Assembly (NCBI GenBank): GCA_937124585.1
Contig: CAKZKT010000143.1
Span: 1-41,134 of the forward strand
Origin: an uncultured Anaerolineae bacterium
Lineage (GTDB): Bacteria; Chloroflexota; Anaerolineae; CG2-30-64-16
Length of the DNA: 41,134 bases
Direction: 5' to 3'
Shown here: positions 34,483 through 41,134 of the stretch, one piece after another
Layout: each line of letters opens with the position of its first letter
How positions within the stretch are numbered: the first letter of the stretch is position 1
Made by a program: the position numbers and the translations under genes
Notes under the pieces: generated by a model
Told to the model about the DNA's origin: nothing
Seen by the model: only the letters and a program-made list of their open reading frames with translations
Databases searched by the model: none

Positions 34483-35415
34483 ATGCAAGATGAGCTCGAC
34501 CGTTACATCAAATATCTGGTTGCCGAGCGCAACGCATCACCGCACACGGTTGCCAACTACCGCCGCGAGATCGCAGAACTGCTGGCATTTGCCCAGGAGA
34601 AGGGGCTCGCCGGTTGGGCAGAGGTGACGCCGGCTCTGCTTCGCCAGTGGCTGGCGAAGCTGCACGCGGCCGGATATGCGAAGGCCAGCATCGCTCGCCG
34701 CCTGTCCGAGGTGCGCGCCTTCTTCGTCTTTCTGCACAGCCGTAAGCTGGTGACGAGCAACCCGGCCCAGGCTGTCGCCGCGCCCAGGCTGCCGCAGCGC
34801 CTGCCGCGGCCACTGACTGCGGCCGAGATCAAAGCGTTGCTGGTCGCGCCCGATCCGGACACCCCGCAGGGCCAGCGCGATCGGGCCATGCTCGAGCTGC
34901 TCTACGCGGGCGGCCTGCGCGTCAGTGAGCTGCTCCTGCTCGATGTAGAGGATGTGGATCTGGCGCAGGCGCAGGTGCGCGTGCTGGGCAAAGGCGCCAA
35001 AGAGCGGATCGCGCTGATCGGTCAGCCGGCAGTGGACGCGCTGCGGCGCTACCTGGCCGAGGGCCGACCCAGCCTGCTGGCTGCTGCGGCCGCCGGGCGC
35101 TCGGGCCGGCCCGAACGGGCGCTCTTCCTCAACCGGTTCGGCCGTCGTCTCTCTGTGAGCATGTTCACCCGCTCGCTGGCTGACTATGCCCGCAAAGCCG
35201 GCATCGAGCATCCCGTGACGCCGCACATGCTGCGCCATAGTTTCGCCACGCATCTGCTCGACGGCGGCGCCGACCTGCGTTCGGTGCAAGAATTGCTGGG
35301 ACACGAGAGTCCCAGCGCAACCCAAATCTACACAGAGGTCAGCCAGGCGCATCTGCGCGACACGGTGCTGAACGCCCATCCGCGAGCCCGGCGACCGCCC
35401 ATCGAAGGGACATAG
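34483..35415 (+). CDS. xerC: Tyrosine recombinase XerC-like
   Basis: 310 residues. N-terminal SAM-like core-binding domain (1-95) and C-terminal catalytic domain with all six expected residues: Arg146 (GGLRVSEL), Lys in GKGAKER (170-173), His248 and Arg251 (HMLRHSFATH), His274 (LGHES) and Tyr283 (QIYTEV). It should resolve chromosome dimers at dif with a partner Xer protein. It follows topA by 19 bases and precedes the peptidase by five. XerC versus XerD cannot be told apart from sequence alone; linkage to topA and dprA favours XerC. No dif-like site was recognised nearby. Confidence 0.92.
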   Translation: MQDELDRYIKYLVAERNASPHTVANYRREIAELLAFAQEKGLAGWAEVTPALLRQWLAKLHAAGYAKASIARRLSEVRAFFVFLHSRKLVTSNPAQAVAAPRLPQRLPRPLTAAEIKALLVAPDPDTPQGQRDRAMLELLYAGGLRVSELLLLDVEDVDLAQAQVRVLGKGAKERIALIGQPAVDALRRYLAEGRPSLLAAAAAGRSGRPERALFLNRFGRRLSVSMFTRSLADYARKAGIEHPVTPHMLRHSFATHLLDGGADLRSVQELLGHESPSATQIYTEVSQAHLRDTVLNAHPRARRPPIEGT

Positions 35416-35420
35416 CACGC

Positions 35421-36533
35421 ATGGAATCACCGATGACCCCTCTCGCACCATCGCCTTTTGCCGATCGTCTGGCGCGGCTGCGCGCGAAGCTGGCTCAGGA
35501 GGAATTGGACGCGCTCCTGGTGAGCCAGCCCGAAAACCGCCGCTACCTGAGCGGCTTCACCGGCTCGGCCGGCTGGCTGCTGATCTCGGCCGATCAGGCC
35601 CTCTTCGCGACCGACTTTCGCTACTATGAGCAGGTGGGGCTGGAGTGCCCCGACTTCGAGCTGGTCAGGCTGACCACCGGCCTGAAGGATGCTTTGCCCG
35701 ATATGATCGGCCGCGTCGCCGCGCGGCGGGTCGGCTTCGAGGCCGATCACGCCACTTATGCCAGCTTTCAGGAATGGACCGAGGCGGTCAAAACGTGCGA
35801 GTGGGTGCCGACCAAAGGGCTGATCGCGCCCCTGCGCGCGGTCAAAGATGCGGCCGAGCTGGCGGCCGTGCGTGCGGCCGTCGCGCTGACGGACGAGGCG
35901 CTGGCCAGTGTGTTGCCGGAGATCCGGCCTGGCATGACCGAGCTGGACGTGGCCTGGCGCATCGAGAGCGCCATGCGCACGCGCGGCGCGGACGGCGTGG
36001 CCTTTGATCTGATCGTTGCTGGCGGCTCCAACGCCGCGCGACCACACGCCCGGGCCAGTCGGCGGCCGCTGCAGGCCGGCGAGCCGATCGTCATAGACAT
36101 CGGCGCGCGCGTCGACGGCTATTGCGCCGACCTCACCCGTACCGTCTGTCTGGGCCGGCCGGTGGATGAGGCGCGTTTCTGGGAGGTGTACAACACGGTG
36201 CTGCGCGCTCAGACGGCCGCCGAGGCTGCCATCCGGCCCGGCTTGCGGGGTAAGGAAGGCGATGCCGTGGCCCGCGATCTGATTGCGGCGGCCGGCTATG
36301 GCGAGTATTTCGGGCATGGCTTGGGGCATGGTGTGGGCCTGGCCGTTCACGAGGAGCCGCGGCTGTCGCGCCTGGCCGACGAGCCGCTGCCCGCGGGCGC
36401 TCTGGTCACCGTCGAGCCCGGCATCTATCTGCCCGGTTGGGGCGGTGTGCGCATCGAGGACCTGGTTCTGGTGACGGAAAACGGCGTCGAGGTGCTGAGC
36501 CAGGCTTCCAAAGAGCCGATTCTGTTCGTGTAG
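35421..36533 (+). CDS. Xaa-Pro aminopeptidase / dipeptidase (M24B)
   Basis: 370 residues. N-terminal creatinase-like domain (YLSGFTGSAGWLLIS ... ATDFRYYEQV) and pita-bread metallopeptidase domain with the five metal ligands: two Asp in VIDIGARVDGYCADLTRT, His in GHGLGHGVGLAVHEEP, Glu in TVEPGIYLPGWGG and Glu in VRIEDLVLV. It cleaves N-terminal residues before proline. AAGGGA precedes the ATG. It is cotranscribed with the recombinase and is followed by a hairpin, so a transcript end here is plausible. Confidence 0.93.
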   Translation: MESPMTPLAPSPFADRLARLRAKLAQEELDALLVSQPENRRYLSGFTGSAGWLLISADQALFATDFRYYEQVGLECPDFELVRLTTGLKDALPDMIGRVAARRVGFEADHATYASFQEWTEAVKTCEWVPTKGLIAPLRAVKDAAELAAVRAAVALTDEALASVLPEIRPGMTELDVAWRIESAMRTRGADGVAFDLIVAGGSNAARPHARASRRPLQAGEPIVIDIGARVDGYCADLTRTVCLGRPVDEARFWEVYNTVLRAQTAAEAAIRPGLRGKEGDAVARDLIAAAGYGEYFGHGLGHGVGLAVHEEPRLSRLADEPLPAGALVTVEPGIYLPGWGGVRIEDLVLVTENGVEVLSQASKEPILFV

Positions 36534-36560
36534 GCGGCGCCTTCCGCCGTGTTTGCGCGA

Positions 36561-36599
36561 GGTCTCCTGGCCGAGCGGCCACCCCGCGGTCGGGAGACC
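36561..36599 (+). terminator. Nested hairpin after the Xaa-Pro peptidase
   Basis: GGTCTCC (36561-36567) pairs with GGAGACC (36593-36599), and an inner TGGCC/GGCCA hairpin (36568-36581) stacks next to it. It lies 28 bases past the stop in the 174-base gap before the LCP gene. There is no T-run. The rest of the gap shows a GTGCC-T-GGCAC palindrome but no gene. Confidence 0.5.
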
Positions 36600-36707
36600 G
36601 CCTTGAGCATCCGTGTCCACGTGCCCCCGCTGTTGCGGGACTTCGCAGGCATCTTGCAGAGTGCCTGGCACGTTCACCGGCGATTTTCGGGTTAGAGCAG
36701 GTGACCT

Positions 36708-37862
36708 ATGCGGCACAAACAGAGTACGTTGACCGTTTGGTTGATCGGCGGGTTGGCAGCATTGGCGGGCGTGTTGGTCGGCTGGCTCGTGATCGGCTGG
36801 ACGTTGTGGCCCGTGCAGTGGACGAGTGTGCTGCCGGCCGACCTGGTCACAGAGGGCCGCCAACAGTATCTAGACCTGGTCGCCGAGTCGTATGTGCTCA
36901 ACAAAAACGTCGTCCTGGCTCAACAGCGCCTGACATCGTTCCTGCCTGCCGAACAGCCTGCGCTTCTGGCCGATGTCACCACGCGCGTGGCGCGCCGGCT
37001 CGAGCATACCGAGAACATCCTCGTGCTCGGTGCGGATCAGCGGCCTGGCTGGGAGGCCTGGCGCACCGATTCGATCATGGTCGTGGCGATCGACGCGCCG
37101 GCTCGGCAGGTGGGGATCATCAGCATCCCGCGCGATCTGTATGTGGAGGTTCCCGGCTACGGCAAGGAACGAATCAACGCCGTAGACTATATCGGCGAGA
37201 AGAAGAAGGTGCCGGGCGGCGGGCCGGGGCTGGTGGCGCAGGTGATCTCCGAGACCCTCGGCATCCCCACGCAGCACTATGCCCGTATCCAGATGGACGG
37301 ACTGGCACGGCTGATTGATGCGTTGGGCGGCGTCACGGTCACCCTCGATTGTCCCCTCTACGAGCGGACACCGAATGACGCCCTGCCGGCCGGTTACGAG
37401 GAATGGGTGCTGCCCGCGGGCACGGTGTGGCTCAACGGCGACGACGCTCGCAAGTTTGCCACCTACCGCTATGTCACCTCTGACTTCGGCCGCATTCAGC
37501 GTCAGCAGCAACTGATCTGGGCGATCCGCAACCGTGCCCTGCAGGCCGACGTTCTCCCGCGCATCCCGGAGCTGTGGCGCGCGTTCTCCGACATGTTCGT
37601 CACCGATCTGAGCCTGGTGGACGTGATCCGCCTGGCCAGTTTCGGCGTCAAGCTCAAGCCGTCCGATGTACATGGCCTGGTACTCGGCTACGGGGTGCTG
37701 CGCGATTACATCACCGAACACGGGGAGATGGTGCTGGTGATCGGCGATGAGGCCGATCTTGTTGTCGCCAAAGAACAGCTTTTCATGGGCAAACCGCTGG
37801 CTCAATTGGGCCGGTTGGAGCCGGGCCAGTCCCAAGAATGTCCGCCGCCGCCCAAGCCCTGA
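36708..37862 (+). CDS. LytR-CpsA-Psr (LCP) family glycopolymer ligase with WPVQWT module
   Basis: 384 residues. One N-terminal membrane helix (~10-33), then a juxtamembrane module (~34-80: WPVQWTSVLPADL...QQYLDLVAESY...AQQRL), then the LCP domain (~102-270). LCP motifs: ENILVLGADQR, RTDSIMVVAID, SIPRDLYVEVPG, KERINAVDYIG, and YVTSDFGRIQRQQQ with the conserved Asp and Arg residues. LCP proteins move undecaprenyl-linked polymers onto the cell wall or other acceptors outside the membrane. The C-terminal ~110 residues are a helical extension ending in a Pro-rich tail. It is followed 49 bases later by a gene sharing the same N-terminal module. Confidence 0.9.
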   Translation: MRHKQSTLTVWLIGGLAALAGVLVGWLVIGWTLWPVQWTSVLPADLVTEGRQQYLDLVAESYVLNKNVVLAQQRLTSFLPAEQPALLADVTTRVARRLEHTENILVLGADQRPGWEAWRTDSIMVVAIDAPARQVGIISIPRDLYVEVPGYGKERINAVDYIGEKKKVPGGGPGLVAQVISETLGIPTQHYARIQMDGLARLIDALGGVTVTLDCPLYERTPNDALPAGYEEWVLPAGTVWLNGDDARKFATYRYVTSDFGRIQRQQQLIWAIRNRALQADVLPRIPELWRAFSDMFVTDLSLVDVIRLASFGVKLKPSDVHGLVLGYGVLRDYITEHGEMVLVIGDEADLVVAKEQLFMGKPLAQLGRLEPGQSQECPPPPKP

Positions 37863-37911
37863 ATGTTGTTTGCGTGCAATTAACTCCTGGAGATCACGAG
37901 GAGGGTGAGAG

Positions 37912-39162
37912 ATGTCTGGCAACCCCGAAGTCAAACGACCCGTGTGGGTAGTTCCGGTTACGGCCTTCCTGATCGGCTTGCTGATCGGCTGGTGGGTGAT
38001 CGGCTGGTGGCTGTGGCCGGTACAATGGACGAATGCCTTGCCGGTTGATCTGCGCGCGGCGGAGCGCGATCAGTATCTGATGATGGTCGCCGAGTCTTTC
38101 GCCGCCAGTGGCAACGCCGACCAGGCGCGTGATCGGCTCAAATGGTGGTCTGCCGACAAGCTGGCCAAATATCTGGCAGATCTGCAGGAGCGGGTCGGCG
38201 CGAACACGCCCCAGGCAGCTCAAGTCAAGGCGCTGGCCGAGCTGATGGGCGTGAGCCAGCCGGCCGCGGCGGGACCTCAGGTGCCGGCTCCGACGACCGG
38301 TCGGCCCGAGGCGACGTCCGGGCCCGGGCCGAGCCTCGTCGCAGTGTTGCGCAGCATTGTCACGGTTCTCCTCTGGCTGCTGTTGTTTGTTGCGGCGCTC
38401 GTCATCGTTTATCTTCTGTGGGCGAAATGGCGAAAGGCATATCAGGGACCGCGGCCGGCCGCGATTGATGTGACCGCGCGGTCGGGCCGGACGCCGGCCG
38501 TCACGCAACGCACGCTCGATGAGATCGCCGCTGAAGGCAAGGGGCGCTGGATCGGCGAGGAGGTCGCAGAGACAACCGGCGCCGATATCTGGGAACCCGT
38601 CGCGGGCATTGACCAGGAGGGCCCGGCACCGCAGCCGACGCCGACCGCGCCCGCTGTCGGTGTCAAGCCGATCGTGCCGGGCGGCGTCACTCCGCCTTCG
38701 TCGCCGGCGACCGCGCGGCCGCAGCCCGGCAGGCCCGCCGGCCGCGTCATCACGTTCCGGGCGCTCTATCAGATGGGCGAGGCGGGCTATGACGAGGGCT
38801 TCGATATCAACGATGCCCGGGGTGAGTATCTGGGGCAGTGCGGCCTGGCGCTGAACGACCCGGTCGGCCGCAGCCACGATCAGGCGGCCGCATTGCAGGC
38901 CTGGTTGTGGGATCAACGCGACCCCGATACAAAGCTTAAAGTCCTGATGAGCGAGGGCGCGTATCGCGACACGGCCATGCGAGAGCAGCTGAAGGGCGAA
39001 CACGAGGCGATTCCGGTGCGCGCAGGCACGGAGTTCACGCTGGAGACCCACACGCTAATTCTGCACGGGACGGTGGAGCGGGTGGAATACGCCGATGTGG
39101 ACCCGCCCTTCACGATCTTCGCCGAGCTCATGGTGCGGTTCCAGGTGGCGCAGAAGGCCTGA
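37912..39162 (+). CDS. Two-helix membrane protein sharing the LCP-linked WPVQWT module
   Basis: 416 residues, not assigned to a named family. A first membrane helix (~12-34) and the segment WPVQWTNALPVDL...DQYLMMVAES...QARDRL (~35-76) match the start of the preceding LCP protein closely. A second membrane helix lies at ~148-170, followed by WAKWRKAY, so positive charges place the N- and C-termini inside and the module outside. A Pro-rich linker (~205-285) leads to a ~130-residue C-terminal domain (RVITFRALYQMGEAGYDEGF ... ILHGTVERVEYADVDPPFTIFAEL), rich in beta strands. A strong GAGGAGGG precedes the ATG. A sensor or envelope-assembly partner of the LCP enzyme is plausible, but this is inference. 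Confidence 0.75.
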   Translation: MSGNPEVKRPVWVVPVTAFLIGLLIGWWVIGWWLWPVQWTNALPVDLRAAERDQYLMMVAESFAASGNADQARDRLKWWSADKLAKYLADLQERVGANTPQAAQVKALAELMGVSQPAAAGPQVPAPTTGRPEATSGPGPSLVAVLRSIVTVLLWLLLFVAALVIVYLLWAKWRKAYQGPRPAAIDVTARSGRTPAVTQRTLDEIAAEGKGRWIGEEVAETTGADIWEPVAGIDQEGPAPQPTPTAPAVGVKPIVPGGVTPPSSPATARPQPGRPAGRVITFRALYQMGEAGYDEGFDINDARGEYLGQCGLALNDPVGRSHDQAAALQAWLWDQRDPDTKLKVLMSEGAYRDTAMREQLKGEHEAIPVRAGTEFTLETHTLILHGTVERVEYADVDPPFTIFAELMVRFQVAQKA

Positions 39163-39172
39163 GTGGGCGTGC

Positions 39173-39209
39173 AGGGCGCCGGGTCCGAGGCAGAGCCAGC
39201 CGGCGTCCT
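39173..39209. terminator. Bidirectional hairpin between convergent genes
   Basis: AGGGCGCCGG (39173-39182) and CCGGCGTCCT (39200-39209) pair over ten bases with one G-U, loop 17 bases. It fills the 49-base gap between the stop at 39162 and the dGTPase stop at 39212, as expected of a shared terminator. Confidence 0.6.
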
Positions 39210-39211
39210 GC

Positions 39212-40372
39212 TCAGACGCGTGCTTCGGGATCGAAGAGCTTTTTGTACTCTGAAATGGCGTAGCGGTCGGTCATGCCGGCCAGATAGTCGCAGACCACCC
39301 GCTCGGCCGGATCTGGGCCGCGCTGGATGCGCGTCTGGATATCGAAGGGGAGCTGCAGCGGTTCCTCCACATAGGCGTGAAAGAGATCGGTGAGGAGCCG
39401 GTGTGCTTTGCTGGCCATGCGCATCACGCGCGGATGGCGGTAGAAGCGGCGCATCAGAAAGTCTTTGAGCTCCCGATTCATCGCTGCCATCTCCGCGGAG
39501 AAGCCGGCAATGTTCTGCCCGACCGCGCGCACATCCTCTACGCTGCGCAGATCCAGCGCGGTGATGCGGGCTGTCGTCGCCGTGATGGCGTCGGTGATCT
39601 CCAGGCCGATCAGGCGGCGGATGACGCGTGCGCGCAGCAGATCATCCAGCCGGCAATCGAGGCGTTCCTGGAGCGATGCCAGGGCGCGGCGCCACAGCGT
39701 CAGCTCGCGCACCTCCAGCGGGTCGAGCAGGCCGCTGCGCAGACCATCCTCCAGATCGGCGGTGTTGTAGGCGATTTCATCGGCCAGATTGGCCAGCTGG
39801 CACTCCAGCGTGCCGACGCGCTCCGGCTCGTAGCCGGTGGCGTCGGTCACGTCGTAGTCGGTGTCATGCTTCACCAGCCCCTCGCGCACCTCGTAGGTCA
39901 GATTGAGGCCGGGGAATTCCGGATAACGCTCCTCGAGCCGGGTGACGATGCGCATCGTCTGGCGCTGATGGTCGAACCCGCCGTATTGTTGCATCAGGCC
40001 GTTCAGGGTTGTTTCGCCGGTGTGGCCGAAGGCCGGATGCCCCAGGTCATGCGCCAGGCAGATCGCCTCGGTCAGGTCTTCGTTGGCGCCCAGCGCGCGC
40101 GCCAGGGTGCGCCCCAGCTGCGCGACTTCGATCGTGTGGGTCAGGCGGTTGCGGTAGTGATCGCCTTCGTGGTAGACGAAGACCTGGGTTTTGTATTCGA
40201 GGCGACGGAAGGCGGTGGTGTGGATGATGCGGTCGCGGTCGCGCTGAAAGGCGGTGCGATAGGGATGCTCTGCTTCACTGTACTCGCGGCCGCGCGTGGC
40301 GCTGCTTTGCATGGCATAGGGCGCGAGCGATGCACGCTCGCGCGCTTCGATTGCTTCTCGGTCCACAAACAT
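39212..40372 (-). CDS. dgt: dGTP triphosphohydrolase-like HD-domain protein
   Basis: 386 residues. HD-domain hydrolase of the dGTPase family: RDRDRIIHTTAFRRLEYKTQVFV, then RLTHTIEVAQ (His79), AICLAHDLGHPAFGHTGE (His108/Asp109) and LADEIAYNTADLEDGL with the fourth metal ligand. These enzymes split dNTPs into nucleoside and triphosphate and adjust dNTP pools. The length fits the shorter, non-enterobacterial dGTPase-like type. AGGAGG precedes the ATG at 40372. It is cotranscribed 27 bases behind the small unknown gene. Confidence 0.93.
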   Translation of the reverse strand: MFVDREAIEARERASLAPYAMQSSATRGREYSEAEHPYRTAFQRDRDRIIHTTAFRRLEYKTQVFVYHEGDHYRNRLTHTIEVAQLGRTLARALGANEDLTEAICLAHDLGHPAFGHTGETTLNGLMQQYGGFDHQRQTMRIVTRLEERYPEFPGLNLTYEVREGLVKHDTDYDVTDATGYEPERVGTLECQLANLADEIAYNTADLEDGLRSGLLDPLEVRELTLWRRALASLQERLDCRLDDLLRARVIRRLIGLEITDAITATTARITALDLRSVEDVRAVGQNIAGFSAEMAAMNRELKDFLMRRFYRHPRVMRMASKAHRLLTDLFHAYVEEPLQLPFDIQTRIQRGPDPAERVVCDYLAGMTDRYAISEYKKLFDPEARV

Positions 40373-40399
40373 CGTTGTTCACCTCCTGAAGCCGCCAGA

Positions 40400-40825
40400 T
40401 CAGGCGCCTAGCGCATCCAGTTGCGCCTTCAAAGTGGGCAAGGCGCTCAGATCGAGCACCTCGAATTCGTCCTCCGCGATGTGGGCCTGCGCCAGGATGG
40501 CCTGGATGATCTGCTCGAGGGCATCTACAGGCAGATCTGGCACGCGAGCAATATTCGAGCGCACCGAACGGCCGGCGACCGGTGTGTGCACGGCAAAGGT
40601 GGTCAGTGCCAGGCGGCCATTGGCTTTGATTTTGGTGTAGATGCGATGGCGTAATTGGGTGCGCTGTCCGGCCGCCGACCGGAAGCAATAGAGCTTCCAG
40701 AGGCGTTCGTCGTCTTGCAGCTGGAGGAGATCATCCTCCAGGAGGTCGGCGAGCACTTCCGGACCGGCCGAACAGGAGAAGGTAGGCACTTCGGTATTCA
40801 TCGGCAATCGGGCATCTCTCTTCAT
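40400..40825 (-). CDS. Small protein of unknown function upstream of dgt
   Basis: About 141 residues from an ATG at 40825, or 133 from the ATG at 40801; neither has a good ribosome-binding site. The first lies nine bases after a -10 box, hinting at a leaderless start. I do not recognise the family. Visible features: an N-terminal acidic helix (VLADLLEDDLLQLQDDERLWKLY), a basic central stretch (TQLRHRIYTKIKANGRLALTTFAVHTP), and a C-terminal helix pair (PVDALEQIIQAILAQAHIAEDEFEVLDL). Likely soluble, no membrane segment. Its cotranscription with the dGTPase is the only functional clue. Confidence 0.6.
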   Translation of the reverse strand: MKRDARLPMNTEVPTFSCSAGPEVLADLLEDDLLQLQDDERLWKLYCFRSAAGQRTQLRHRIYTKIKANGRLALTTFAVHTPVAGRSVRSNIARVPDLPVDALEQIIQAILAQAHIAEDEFEVLDLSALPTLKAQLDALGA

Positions 40826-40834
40826 TCTGCCGAC

Positions 40835-40863
40835 AGTGTACACCGAAGCGCGTCGGGTGTCAA
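40835..40863 (-). promoter_or_regulatory. Promoter of the unknown gene and dgt
   Basis: Minus strand: consensus -35 TTGACA (40858-40863), 17-base spacer, -10 TACACT (40835-40840, four of six). Transcription would start around 40828, almost on the ATG at 40825. Confidence 0.7.
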
Positions 40864-40946
40864 TGTCTGGTGCGGGTTGACGTACCGGCAGGTCCGTAAC
40901 CCAGCGGCCGGCGTTGCATCTAACACTACAACCGCACTTCTTTGGA

Positions 40947-41134
40947 CTGCGGCAGCGTGCTGCCGCTTTTGATCGGGCTGCGGGGGGTGACGGCAAAGCG
41001 GCGTCGTGCCGCCGCAAGCCACAGTTTGGCCTGCGGCAGCGTGCTGCCGTTTTTGGCAGCGGGCTGCGGGGGGCGACGGCAAAGCGGCGTCGTGCCGCCG
41101 CAAGCCACAGTTTGGATTGCGGCCGCGTGCTGCC
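40947..41134. repeat. Tandem 84-86 bp hairpin-rich repeat running off the right edge
   Basis: Units start at 40947, 41031 and 41117 (the last cut by the window end). Each begins (C/T)TGCGGC(A/C)GCGTGCTGCC, where CGGCAGC and GCTGCCG form a tight hairpin, continues through a GGGCTGCGGGGGG block, then GACGGCAAAGCGGCGTCGTG with a second hairpin-forming GCGGC/GCCGC pair, and ends GCAAGCCACAGTTTGG. The first two units differ only around the T-run. The 83 bases to the left (40864-40946) show no gene, apart from a degenerate CTTTGG tail of a possible earlier unit. Confidence 0.8.

Noticed and set aside
31434-34484. 1016-codon open frame on the minus strand opposite topA
   Set aside because: Its length is an artefact of GC-rich codon use in topA, whose motifs are complete on the plus strand; the antisense translation shows no family motif.

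Overview
The window is GC-rich, densely coded and reads as chromosome of a Chloroflexota bacterium (Anaerolineae/Caldilineae-like). This is inferred from gene content: an ECF sigma factor coupled to a DUF5667/DUF5666-type membrane protein, a secreted protein ending in a Chloroflexi-style LP-(I/L)-L-L tail, DUF5679-type zinc fingers, a CDP-alcohol phosphatidyltransferase of the inositol-phosphate-synthase type, and LCP proteins with an odd WPVQWT juxtamembrane module. No tRNA, rRNA, CRISPR array or prophage was seen.

Layout. (1) 1-311: tail of an Rpn/PD-(D/E)XK-type protein cut by the window edge. (2) 492-11333, minus strand: one long candidate fatty-acid beta-oxidation operon, read tetR - thiolase - 3-hydroxyacyl-CoA dehydrogenase - enoyl-CoA hydratase - NYN/LOTUS RNase-like protein - two acyl-CoA dehydrogenases - etfB - etfA. 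A near-perfect sigma70-type promoter at 11305-11333 abuts two operator-like TGAC-N5-GTCA palindromes, which suggests autoregulated control. (3) 11408-14814, minus: fmdB-like gene, tgt, uppP and a PstS-like lipoprotein gene. (4) 14874-16748, minus: formate-tetrahydrofolate ligase, divergent from a truncated IS630-type helix-turn-helix ORF (17000-17476). (5) 17544-22944, minus: CDP-alcohol phosphatidyltransferase, ECF sigma factor, its putative membrane partner and a secreted DUF5666/propeller protein. (6) 23189-26259: sirtuin, PfkB kinase, NagD-like HAD phosphatase and a small glycogen-binding-domain protein. (7) 26541-39162, plus: a housekeeping run ffh - rpsP - khpA - rimM - dprA - mannose-1-P guanylyltransferase - topA - xerC-like - Xaa-Pro peptidase - LCP protein - LCP-linked membrane paralogue. 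(8) 39212-40825, minus: a small unknown protein and dGTPase. (9) 40947-41134: an 84-86 bp tandem repeat running off the right edge.

How the parts work together. The operon in (2) encodes a full beta-oxidation cycle plus the flavoprotein that takes electrons from the acyl-CoA dehydrogenases. Unusual here are an EtfA that lacks several FAD-binding residues, a putative ribonuclease between metabolic genes, and short-period repeat arrays that begin at or next to several stop codons. Block (5) looks like an extracytoplasmic signalling module in which the sigma partner and the secreted protein share the same repeated domain. Block (7) combines protein targeting, ribosome maturation, DNA uptake/topology/recombination and cell-envelope assembly.

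Limits: all family names come from reading motifs, without any database search. Operon boundaries, promoters and terminators are inferred from spacing and sequence alone.
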